Assembly (NCBI GenBank): GCA_020696915.1
Contig: JAJFMR010000002.1
Location: forward strand, 1 to 33,438
Origin: Rhizobiaceae bacterium
Lineage (GTDB): Bacteria; Pseudomonadota; Alphaproteobacteria; Rhizobiales; Rhizobiaceae
DNA length: 33,438 bases
Direction: 5' to 3'
Below, in pieces: positions 19,059 to 25,824 of this stretch (position 1 is the stretch's first letter; each line of letters opens with the position of its first letter). The position numbers and the translations under genes are program-made. The notes under the pieces are model-generated. The model was not told the origin of the DNA and did not search any database. It saw only the letters and a list, made by a program, of their open reading frames with translations.

Positions 19059-19469
19059 TCAGAACGCCCCCCGCGCCGCGTAGCCGGCTATCCAGACCAG
19101 CAGAGTCAGCACGATGGCTGCCACTATCTGCAGCCGCGCCATGCTGGAGGCGGTGGTTTTCTCCAACCCGCTGCCGGTGTCCCAGATCAGGTGGCGGATG
19201 CCGCCGAGCATATGGTGGACGAGGGCCCAGGTGTAGCCGAGAAGCACGCAGCGTCCGGCCCACGATCCGAATACGGCATTGGCGAGATCGAACTGCCTTT
19301 CCGAGGTCGCGGCGGCGAGCAGCCACCATGCAATCAGCAGCGTGCCAAAATAGAGAGCACCGCCCGTCACGCGATGCAGGATGGACACCGTCATGGTGAC
19401 GGGCCACCTGTAGATCGTCAGGTGCGGCGAAAGCGGCCGCTGCCGTCTTGCTGCGGTTGTCCTGGTCAT
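19059..19469 (-). CDS. sdhC: Succinate dehydrogenase cytochrome b556 subunit
   Basis: The 136-residue SdhC begins with RPLSPHLTIYRWPVTMTVSILHRVTG, the family signature including the quinone-site Ser and Arg, and has three membrane helices. The heme-binding segment is HHMLGGIRHLIWD; H86 and H93 align with E. coli H84 (heme ligand) and H91. It anchors complex II and passes electrons to ubiquinone. It is the first gene of the minus-strand operon sdhC-sdhD-sdhA-ORF-sdhB, and GGGGGA precedes the ATG by about 5 bases. The leader runs from 19470 to a candidate promoter at 19614-19643. Confidence 0.95.
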   Translation of the reverse strand: MTRTTAARRQRPLSPHLTIYRWPVTMTVSILHRVTGGALYFGTLLIAWWLLAAATSERQFDLANAVFGSWAGRCVLLGYTWALVHHMLGGIRHLIWDTGSGLEKTTASSMARLQIVAAIVLTLLVWIAGYAARGAF

Positions 19470-19613
19470 GGGCGTCCCCCGAATCGATCGTCGCGGCGCC
19501 GGCGGGAGCGCGCCAGGCGCCTCTGACAGGTCGGTCGTAAACTTTTTTTGCAGCGCGTCAAAGTGACCCCGTTAGGCCCCACATAGGCGGCCGCATGCGC
19601 GAGATGCAAGCCA

Positions 19614-19643
19614 AGTATCTGGCTTCAATCGATTTTAAGACAA
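19614..19643 (-). promoter_or_regulatory. Candidate sigma-70 promoter for sdhCDAB
   Basis: On the minus strand TTGTCT (19643-19638) and GATACT (19619-19614) are 18 bases apart, each with 4 of 6 consensus matches. It would give a leader of about 140 bases before sdhC. Chosen by eye; the TTGACG at 19561 is an alternative -35 with no good -10. Confidence 0.28.
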
Positions 19644-19873
19644 GGACCGCATTTTGCATTGCGGCAGATCTCTATTGATAGGGATCTTCAGCCGCTGCGG
19701 ATCCAGCCTGATCCCCGCCGATCCGGTCACGCGCGCTCGTCTTCGGCCCTGCAAGGCTTGGAGATGTACGGCTTCGCGTTTCGCGCTCGCCGGTCCGGGC
19801 GGCGCTCAAGCTTCTGGAAGGGGGCGGAGTTGCAATGCACCATCGCCTCATAGTACGACCGGCGAGGATAGAA

Positions 19874-19896
19874 AGCCTTTAGGAAAGGCTGTTTTT
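19874..19896 (+). promoter_or_regulatory. Terminator-like hairpin touching the start of the dehydrogenase gene
   Basis: AGCCTTT (19874-19880) and AAAGGCT (19884-19890) form a perfect 7-bp stem with a 3-base loop, followed at once by GTTTTT. This has the shape of an intrinsic terminator, yet the ATG at 19899 follows 2 bases later. The purine stretch AGGAAAGG (19881-19888), the only Shine-Dalgarno candidate, lies in the loop and 3' arm, so a folded hairpin would both end transcription and hide the ribosome site. It may be an attenuator or translational switch, or the relic of an upstream transcript's terminator. Confidence 0.55.
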
Positions 19897-19898
19897 CC

Positions 19899-21017
19899 AT
19901 GCAGATTCTAGTCCTTCCGGGCGACGGCATCGGGCCGGAGATCACTGAAGCGACCTTGAAGGTTCTCCGAACGGCAGATGCGGAGGCCGGGCTCGGCCTT
20001 ACCTTCGAATTCGGCGACATCGGCCTGAAACCGCTCGCCGAGCAGGGAACGACACTTCCCGATTCGGTGGTGGAGCGCGTTCCCCTGGCGGACGGCGTGA
20101 TCCTGGGGCCCGTTTCCCATTACGAATATCCGAGCCGCGATCGCGGCGGGATCAACCCGTCCGGGGAACTGAGGGTCAGGTTCGACCTCTATGCCAACAT
20201 TCGCCCCTGCCGGTCCCGCGACGGACTTACGATCCTGCGTCGGCCGATGGATATGGTCATCCTCCGGGAAAACACCGAGGGCTTCTATTCGGACCGAAAC
20301 ATGTTTGCGGGCAGCGGCGAGTTCATGCCGGATCCCGACATGGCCCTGTCGGTCCGCAAGGTCACCGCCAGGGCCTCGGGCCGCGTGGCGAGCGTCGCCT
20401 TCGGGATCGCCCGCGGCCGGCGCAAGAAGGTGACGGCCGTTCACAAGGCCAACGTGTTGAAGCTCTCGGACGGCCTGTTCCTGCGCGAGGTGCGGAAGGT
20501 GGCCGCGGCGTTCCCGGACGTGGAGCTAGACGAGTTGCTCGTCGATGCGGCGGCGGCACATCTCATCCGGTCGCCCGATCGCTTCGATGTCATCGTTACC
20601 ACCAACATGTTCGGCGACATCCTGTCGGACGAAGCCTCCGAGCTCTGCGGCAGCCTCGGGCTCGGCGGCTCGATCAACGCCGGGGATTCGGTCTGCATCG
20701 CCCAGGCCCAGCACGGCTCGGCGCCCGACATCGCCGGCAAGGGCATCGCCAATCCGACCTCGCTGATCCTGTCGGCCGCCATGCTGCTCGACTGGCTCGG
20801 GCGCCGGCACGCGCTGAGCGGCCTCGTCGAAACGGCCCGGCGCCTCGAGGATGCGGTCGAGGCAACGCTTCGCGATCCATCGACGCGGACCCGCGACATA
20901 GGCGGATCGCTTGGAACCCAAGCATTCGCGGACGCCGTCTGCCGATCGCTGACGAGCACGACCCTCCCCGGCGCGGTCGCCCGGCCTTCCGCGCAGGAAC
21001 TGGACGCCGCTCGATGA
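19899..21017 (+). CDS. Isocitrate/isopropylmalate dehydrogenase family protein, NAD type
   Basis: This 372-residue enzyme belongs to the beta-decarboxylating dehydrogenase family, which oxidises and decarboxylates 2-hydroxyacids carrying a 3-carboxyl group (isocitrate, isopropylmalate, homoisocitrate, tartrate). Seen: GDGIGPEI (8-15), the catalytic tyrosine in ENTEGFYSD (Y130), the catalytic lysine in VHKANVLK (K183), metal aspartates in TNMFGDILSDEASE (D240, D244), and HGSAPDIAGKGIANP (272-286). The APDIAG wording is that of NAD-dependent members. The substrate loop GGINPSGELRVRFDLYANIRP matches neither canonical ICDH nor LeuB, so the substrate is open. Its neighbours suggest a tricarboxylate or a C4 dicarboxylate of the same pathway. 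About 25 C-terminal residues look like a non-conserved tail. Confidence 0.88.
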   Translation: MQILVLPGDGIGPEITEATLKVLRTADAEAGLGLTFEFGDIGLKPLAEQGTTLPDSVVERVPLADGVILGPVSHYEYPSRDRGGINPSGELRVRFDLYANIRPCRSRDGLTILRRPMDMVILRENTEGFYSDRNMFAGSGEFMPDPDMALSVRKVTARASGRVASVAFGIARGRRKKVTAVHKANVLKLSDGLFLREVRKVAAAFPDVELDELLVDAAAAHLIRSPDRFDVIVTTNMFGDILSDEASELCGSLGLGGSINAGDSVCIAQAQHGSAPDIAGKGIANPTSLILSAAMLLDWLGRRHALSGLVETARRLEDAVEATLRDPSTRTRDIGGSLGTQAFADAVCRSLTSTTLPGAVARPSAQELDAAR

Positions 21018-21031
21018 TCGTTTCAACGATC
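21016..21031. promoter_or_regulatory. Perfect 16-base palindrome, candidate operator
   Basis: GATCGTT-TC-AACGATC is a 7-2-7 inverted repeat that begins inside the stop codon of the dehydrogenase gene and lies 128 bases before the cupin gene. Its even symmetry and central position resemble operators of LacI- or GntR-type regulators, but no regulator gene is in the window. As RNA it would be only a weak hairpin with no T-run, so a terminator is less likely. Confidence 0.35.
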
Positions 21032-21158
21032 CATCGTCGCCCCCGCGCCTGCCCTTCGGCTGCATCAACCATAGTCAGGCAGCGGCGCGAGTTGGCAGTT
21101 ATGGCAATCGCAGGTCCGGCGAACCAGCCGGATCGCCGGACGGCAAGAAGGTGATGGA

Positions 21159-21572
21159 ATGAACATGCAGACCGTGCGGCCCGGTATATTCCGCCCCGAC
21201 GAGATCAAGGCGCATGAACGGGGCGGCGGAGCCAGAACCATTCCCCTCGTCAACCGCGCCTCCGGCACGACCAGCTTCATCAACGGCATCACGATCTTCG
21301 AGCCGGGCGCCGCCATTCCGCTTCACAAGCACAATTGCGAGGAGAGCGTGATGCTTCTCGAAGGCAAGGCGATCGCCGAGATCGACGGTGAGCGGCATGT
21401 CCTGAAACCTCAGGATACAACCTTCATCCCGGCCGGACTGCCACACCGCTTCATCAACGCATCGAGCAGCGAACCCATGAAAATCCTCTGGATCTATGCG
21501 ACCGTAGACGCCACGCGCACCATCGTGGAAACCGGTGACACCCGCACGATCGACACCGAGCAAGGGAGCTGA
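21159..21572 (+). CDS. Single-domain cupin protein
   Basis: The 137-residue protein is a small cupin. Motif 1 reads GAAIPLHKHNCEESVMLLEG with H56, H58 and E62, and motif 2 contains PAGLPHRFIN with H96, so the usual 3-His-1-Glu metal site is complete. Small cupins of this form act as isomerases, dioxygenases or sugar/organic-acid binding enzymes, and the sequence does not tell which. AAGGTG precedes the ATG by a few bases. Its position between two dehydrogenases of a catabolic block suggests it works on the same pathway; the palindrome at 21016-21031 lies upstream. Confidence 0.85.
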   Translation: MNMQTVRPGIFRPDEIKAHERGGGARTIPLVNRASGTTSFINGITIFEPGAAIPLHKHNCEESVMLLEGKAIAEIDGERHVLKPQDTTFIPAGLPHRFINASSSEPMKILWIYATVDATRTIVETGDTRTIDTEQGS

Positions 21573-21604
21573 AGGCGACGTTCGCGAGGCGCCGCATTCC
21601 GCCA

Positions 21605-22744
21605 GTGGAGGCCGACACGTCATCAGAACCACACCATGGGGCGCCGGTTCCGGGCGCCAATGTCGCGCCCGATCGGCTGCTCGCCTTTGCGGCGGCAATC
21701 TACGAGGCGGCCGGAATGCGCCCGGACGAGGCCCGTCTGGCCGCGGACACGCTGGTGCAAGCCGATCTGTGGGGACATCAGAGCCATGGCGTCATGCGGC
21801 TTTCCTGGTATGCGGCGCGCCTGAAGTCCGGGGTCGTCGCCCCGCTCGCATCCCCGGAAACCGTGATCGACGCCGGCGCCATCGCGGTGATCGACGGACA
21901 TGATGCCATGGGCCAGGTGGTGGCCGCCGGGGCGGCAAAAGAGGCGGTGAAGCGCGCCAAGGCGCACGGCGTCGGCGTCGTGGCCGTGCGCAATTCCAAT
22001 CACTTCGGCACCGCGATGTATTTCACGCGGATGGCGGCGCTTGAAGGATGCGTGGGCTTTCTGGCAGCCAATGCCAGCCCTGCCATGGCGCCTTGGGGCG
22101 GGCGTGAGAACGCGGTCGGCACCAATCCCTGGTCATGGGCGGCTCCGGCCGGCAGGTTCGCGCCGCTGATGCTCGACATCGCCAATACCGGCGTGGCGCG
22201 CGGCAAGATCTATCTCGCCCGCCAGAAGGGCGTTCCGATCCCGGAGGGCTGGGCCGTCGACGGGGAGGGCGTTCCAACCACCGATCCCGTTGCCGCACTG
22301 GCTGGAGCCAGCCTGCCGATGGCCGGCCACAAGGGCTACGCGATCGCGGTGGTCATGGACATGCTCGCGGGCGTCCTCGGCGGCGGCAGCTTCGGCAGGA
22401 GCGTCGCCGGCCCCTACCAGTCGGAGCGCCGCGGCGGGGTCGGCCACTTCCTGCTGGCCCTGGACATCGAAGCCTTCCAGCCCCGCGCCTCGTTCGAAGA
22501 ACGCCTGGAGACGCTCATCACCGAACTCAAGGGCGTCGCATTGGCGAAGGGTGTCGAGGAGATCGTCTATCCGGGCGAGCTCGAGTCCCGCAATGCCGAG
22601 CACAACCTCCGGATCGGGATCGAACTACCCGACGACACGCTGGCCGACCTCGCCAGGCTTGCAGAGGAATATGGCTGCCCCCAGCTGCTTCCCTTCGGCC
22701 GCCAGCGCGCCGAGCCTGGCACCGCATCCGGACAGAACGGATGA
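21605..22744 (+). CDS. Ldh family oxidoreductase (malate/L-lactate dehydrogenase type 2)
   Basis: The 379-residue protein belongs to the type 2 malate/lactate dehydrogenase family (YlbC/ComC/AllD/DpkA), NAD(P)-dependent enzymes with a non-Rossmann fold. Motifs seen: WGHQSHGVMRL with H61, VAVRNSNHFGTAMYF with the proton-relay histidine H133, GTNPWSWAAPAG, and the late MAGHKGYAIAVVMDMLAGVLGG. Substrates in the family include L-malate, L-sulfolactate, ureidoglycolate and 2,3-diketogulonate; none can be chosen here. It starts at GTG 21605 without a clear Shine-Dalgarno sequence, 32 bases after the cupin gene; the first 20 residues are not conserved, so an internal start is possible. It ends 23 bases from the convergent aldolase. 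Confidence 0.88.
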   Translation: MEADTSSEPHHGAPVPGANVAPDRLLAFAAAIYEAAGMRPDEARLAADTLVQADLWGHQSHGVMRLSWYAARLKSGVVAPLASPETVIDAGAIAVIDGHDAMGQVVAAGAAKEAVKRAKAHGVGVVAVRNSNHFGTAMYFTRMAALEGCVGFLAANASPAMAPWGGRENAVGTNPWSWAAPAGRFAPLMLDIANTGVARGKIYLARQKGVPIPEGWAVDGEGVPTTDPVAALAGASLPMAGHKGYAIAVVMDMLAGVLGGGSFGRSVAGPYQSERRGGVGHFLLALDIEAFQPRASFEERLETLITELKGVALAKGVEEIVYPGELESRNAEHNLRIGIELPDDTLADLARLAEEYGCPQLLPFGRQRAEPGTASGQNG

Positions 22745-22767
22745 GTTGCAGCCACGCCCGGCCCGTT

Positions 22768-23805
22768 TCAGGTTCTCTGCAACGTGTCGGCCACGGCGGC
22801 AAGTCCCCTTTCGACGGCGCCTTCGTCGATATGCCGGTGGGTAACGAAGCGGGCCACGGATCCCGACTGAAGCACCAGGACGCCACGTTCCTTCAGTCTG
22901 ACGGCAAAGTGGGGTACGAGTTCGGGAAATGCGTCGAGCCTGCAGTTGACGATGTTCGTCTGTACGTTTTGTGGGACCACAAGGCTGGCATCGATCGCAG
23001 CGAGCCCGGCGGCCAAAACCCCTGCCGTGCAGTGATCGCTGCGGGCCTGGGCATAAGGATCGCCCAGCGCGACGAGGCCCGCCGCTGCAACGATCCCCGC
23101 CTGGCGCATGCCGCCGCCGACCATGCGCACCTTCCGCCTGGCGCGCAGAATAAAGGCATCGTCGCCCGCCAGAAGCGACCCGACCGGCGCGCCCAGCCCC
23201 TTCGAGACACAGAACATGACCGTGTCGGCATGCCGGCAGATGTCGGCTGCCGAGGAATCCAGATGAACCGCGGCGTTGAAGAGACGCGCGCCGTCCAGAT
23301 GGATCACGACGCCCGCGCCGGCTGCGAGCCCATGAAGACGGCCCATGGTCGCGAGCGGCGTCACCGTTCCGCCGGCGGCATTGTGCGTGTTCTCGACGCA
23401 GATCAGCCGGGTGCGGGCCACGTTATCCTTGCCCTCGCCTTTGATTACGGCGGCGATGTCATCTGGATCGAGCACCCCGCTCGGCGCGGTGACCGGTCGC
23501 ACGACGGCGCCGGCCAGGCCGGAAACCGCGCCTCCTTCGGAGTTGTACATGTGGGCCGCGGATTCCAGGATGATCTCTTCGCCGGGGCTGACATGGCTGA
23601 GCACCGCGACGAGGTTCCCCATCGTGCCGCTTGGGACGAAGACCGCCGCCTGCTTGCCGACGAGTTCCGCGGCGCGCCGTTCAAGTTCGTTGACGGTCGG
23701 ATCGTCCCCGCGCGCGGCGTCGCCCACCTCGGCCGCGGCGATCGCAGCCATCATCGCCTGCGTCGGCCTGGTTACGGTATCGCTTCTGAAATCGACGTAG
23801 TCCAT
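22768..23805 (-). CDS. Low-specificity L-threonine aldolase
   Basis: This 345-residue PLP enzyme of fold type I would cleave L-threonine or L-allo-threonine to glycine and acetaldehyde. The opening VDFRSDTVTRPTQAM is the family signature; the PLP-stacking histidine is H85 (ESAAHMYNSEGG), the cofactor aspartate is D171 in IHLDGARLFNA, and the Schiff-base lysine is K202 in VMFCVSKGLGAPVGS. Family enzymes often act on other beta-hydroxy-amino acids. The frame is open to 23868, but the ATG at 23805 (MDYVDFRSDT) matches relatives. It lies on the opposite strand within the tricarboxylate block, convergent with the Ldh gene and divergent from tctC, so it may be an unrelated passenger. Confidence 0.93.
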   Translation of the reverse strand: MDYVDFRSDTVTRPTQAMMAAIAAAEVGDAARGDDPTVNELERRAAELVGKQAAVFVPSGTMGNLVAVLSHVSPGEEIILESAAHMYNSEGGAVSGLAGAVVRPVTAPSGVLDPDDIAAVIKGEGKDNVARTRLICVENTHNAAGGTVTPLATMGRLHGLAAGAGVVIHLDGARLFNAAVHLDSSAADICRHADTVMFCVSKGLGAPVGSLLAGDDAFILRARRKVRMVGGGMRQAGIVAAAGLVALGDPYAQARSDHCTAGVLAAGLAAIDASLVVPQNVQTNIVNCRLDAFPELVPHFAVRLKERGVLVLQSGSVARFVTHRHIDEGAVERGLAAVADTLQRT

Positions 23806-24065
23806 TGGTGTCCTCGCCTCGCGCGCCGGCAGAGAAAGCCGTTTTGAATGTCGCGGGACCTGTGGCACGTTCCGGCGTCGAGGACTATACGATCCTGGCG
23901 GACGCGCATTTCGCTTCGGAAGGAAGACCTCACGGGCAAGGACGGTAAGGCGCCGTCAGGAGGACGACTAAGAATCACCGGTCCGGCAGCGCCGGGCTTG
24001 GAAAGACCCCCGCCAGATCGTCGGGGACGACATGTCAGTCGAGTTCACAACCAGGAGGAAGCTTG

Positions 24066-25016
24066 ATGAAAAGTCTGTTCACCGCCGGAGCACTCGCGCT
24101 GTCGCTGTTGGCGGCACCGGCTGCCGCCGACCCTGCGACCGTCATGGCCCCGGGCGGGCCGGGCGGCGGCTACGACGCCATGGCGAGGCTGCCCTTCCAG
24201 GCGATGCAGGAGGCCGGCATCTTCACCGACGGCGCCCAATTCACGAACAAGGGCGGCGCCGGCGGCACGATCGGCCTTGCCGAGTTCGTCAACAACAACA
24301 AGGGCAACGACAACGCGGTCATGTCGATGGGCGCGATTCTCGTCGGCGGTATTCTCCTGAACAATTCGCCCGTCACGCTGGACGACGTGACGCCGCTCGT
24401 CCGACTGATCAACGACACGGGTGCCGTCGCCGTGCCGCCGGATTCGCCGATCAAAACCGTCGATGATTTCGTTGCCGAGCTGAAGAAGGATCCGGGCGCG
24501 TTCCCCATCGGCGGCGGGTCGGCGGGCGGCGTGGACCACATCGCCGCCGCGCTGATCGCCAAGGAAGCCGGCGCTGCCGTCGACAAGCTCAATTACATCC
24601 CCTATCCCAGCGGAGCCGAGGTGGTGGCGGCAATCGCCGGCGGGACCATCGACGGGGCCATTTCGGGGGTTTCCGAGTTCAAGCAGTTCGCCGATGCCGG
24701 ACGACTCCGCATCATTGCCGTCACCGGCGAGGAACGCGTCCCGGGGATCGATGCTCCGACGCTCAAGGAAGCCGGCCTCAACGTGTCGATCGGCAACTGG
24801 CGCGGGATCATCGGAGCGCCGGAAATGTCGCAGGAAGGCCGCCAGATGTGGCTCGACAGGTTTGCCAAGATGCACGAGTCCGACGCCTGGAAAAAGGTTC
24901 TCGAGGCCCAGAGCTGGGAAGACGCCTACCTTGCCGGCGACGAATTCGAGGCGTTTCTCGACGAGGAGAAGACACGTCAGGAGCAGGTCCTCAAGGACGT
25001 CGGCTTGCTCAAATAG
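24066..25016 (+). CDS. tctC: Tripartite tricarboxylate transporter, substrate-binding protein
   Basis: The 316-residue protein is the periplasmic receptor of a TTT (TctABC) uptake system. A signal peptide (MKSLFTAGALALSLLAAPAAA, cleavage near 21) precedes VMAPGGPGGGYDAMAR, the ligand-binding P-loop-like segment of the family, and later GTIDGAISGVSEF, with the common ending near VLKDVGLL. The ATG at 24066 has AGGAGG (24053-24058) 7 bases upstream; the TTG just before it is ignored. TTT systems import citrate, related tricarboxylates, or other carboxylates and aromatics, and the ligand is not evident from sequence. It leads the operon tctC-tctB-tctA, with a 333-base gap before tctB. Confidence 0.92.
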   Translation: MKSLFTAGALALSLLAAPAAADPATVMAPGGPGGGYDAMARLPFQAMQEAGIFTDGAQFTNKGGAGGTIGLAEFVNNNKGNDNAVMSMGAILVGGILLNNSPVTLDDVTPLVRLINDTGAVAVPPDSPIKTVDDFVAELKKDPGAFPIGGGSAGGVDHIAAALIAKEAGAAVDKLNYIPYPSGAEVVAAIAGGTIDGAISGVSEFKQFADAGRLRIIAVTGEERVPGIDAPTLKEAGLNVSIGNWRGIIGAPEMSQEGRQMWLDRFAKMHESDAWKKVLEAQSWEDAYLAGDEFEAFLDEEKTRQEQVLKDVGLLK

Positions 25017-25349
25017 GTCCTGCAAGGCCTGGCGGCCGGCGACGCCGCCTCGTAGCCGGTCTTTTCTGCGGGCGGGGCATGGAGCGGCACCTGCCTGCAG
25101 CCGACAGGGACGAAGGGCACCGCCCTTCGGCCGATTTTGCGGCAGAACGACTTTTGCTGCCTGCCAGGGAGCGACGGGGATGCGGACGGACAGCTTGTAT
25201 CTGCAGCGCATGGCCGGCACCGGCGGCCCGGCGCTGCGCGGCCGTCGGCTCACCGACGCGGCGAGCGTTCTCGTAAATGGCCGTCTCGCGGGCCGCACCG
25301 GACGTCTCCTGACCTCCCGCGCCTCCCTCCATCGCCGGCTGCTTCGGCC
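25017..25349 (+). other. 333-base gap between tctC and tctB, with hairpin
   Basis: The gap holds no recognisable gene. A perfect 8-bp hairpin, CGAAGGGC (25111-25118) and GCCCTTCG (25122-25129) with a 3-base loop, is followed by GGCCGATTTTG. A weaker GGCGGC/GCCGCC repeat lies just after the tctC stop. Such structures after a binding-protein gene often end part of the transcription or protect the upstream message, giving more receptor than channel. The T-run is short and 5 bases away, so strength is uncertain. Confidence 0.5.
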
Positions 25350-25823
25350 ATGACGGACCGGCCATACTGGCTCGGTGCGGCGGTCGCGGCCATCGGCGTG
25401 GTCTGGCTCTACCAGGCGCTGTCTCTCCCACAGCAGGCGCAATATGCGCAGATTGGCCCCGGCTTCTTCGTCAGCCTGGTCGGGGCTGCCCTCATTGCCC
25501 TCGGCGCGCTCCTGACCTGGCAGATTCACAACGGGGAGACGTTCGAGGCGCAAAACAGCGAGGATGTCGACGCCGACGCACAGGCGTCGTGGCCCGCCCT
25601 CGGTTTCACGGTGGCCGCGACGGTCCTGCCGATGCTTGCCATCGACGTCCTTGGATTTCCCGCTACCGCGACGCTCATGTTCCTACTCGTCTCGCGCGCC
25701 TTCGGATCTCGCCGCTACCTGCTCAACGCGGTGATCGGCATCGCCTTCAGCGTGATCTGCTGGCTCGGCTTCTCGGCACTCGGAGTCCAGCTCGGCGGCC
25801 TGTTGCCGGCAATGGGACTCTGA
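25350..25823 (+). CDS. tctB: Tripartite tricarboxylate transporter, small membrane subunit
   Basis: The 157-residue protein has four hydrophobic helices: residues about 6-24, 34-56, 79-102 and 120-145. The conserved pair of segments YAQIGPGFFVSLVGAALIALG, before a hydrophilic linker rich in acidic residues, is typical of TctB. The open frame goes far upstream, but the first methionine before a plausible membrane start is ATG 25350. It has no obvious Shine-Dalgarno sequence. The stop is one base from the tctA start (TGACATG), indicating coupled translation. Confidence 0.88.
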   Translation: MTDRPYWLGAAVAAIGVVWLYQALSLPQQAQYAQIGPGFFVSLVGAALIALGALLTWQIHNGETFEAQNSEDVDADAQASWPALGFTVAATVLPMLAIDVLGFPATATLMFLLVSRAFGSRRYLLNAVIGIAFSVICWLGFSALGVQLGGLLPAMGL

Positions 25824-25824
25824 C

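Larger units (their letters stand above)
19470..19898. other. Divergent intergenic region, sdhC / dehydrogenase, 429 bases
   Basis: This region must hold the promoters of sdhCDAB (minus) and of the dehydrogenase gene (plus). For sdhC a -35/-10 candidate is at 19614-19643 and a second, isolated TTGACG lies at 19561-19556. On the plus strand no convincing promoter was found, but a hairpin with a T-run abuts the gene start (19874-19896). Short open frames (for example 19659-19853) have no recognisable product. No tRNA was seen. Confidence 0.5.

Noticed and set aside
19659..19853. Possible leader peptide or small gene upstream of the dehydrogenase gene.
   Set aside because: No Shine-Dalgarno sequence, no run of a regulatory codon, and no recognisable product.
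23862..23880. TGGCAC before tctC, resembling the -24 part of a sigma-54 promoter.
   Set aside because: The required GC at the -12 position with correct spacing is absent (CG is found instead), so no sigma-54 promoter is called.
23886..23891. TATACG as a possible -10 for tctC.
   Set aside because: The matching -35 position reads TGGCAC, too poor to support a promoter call.
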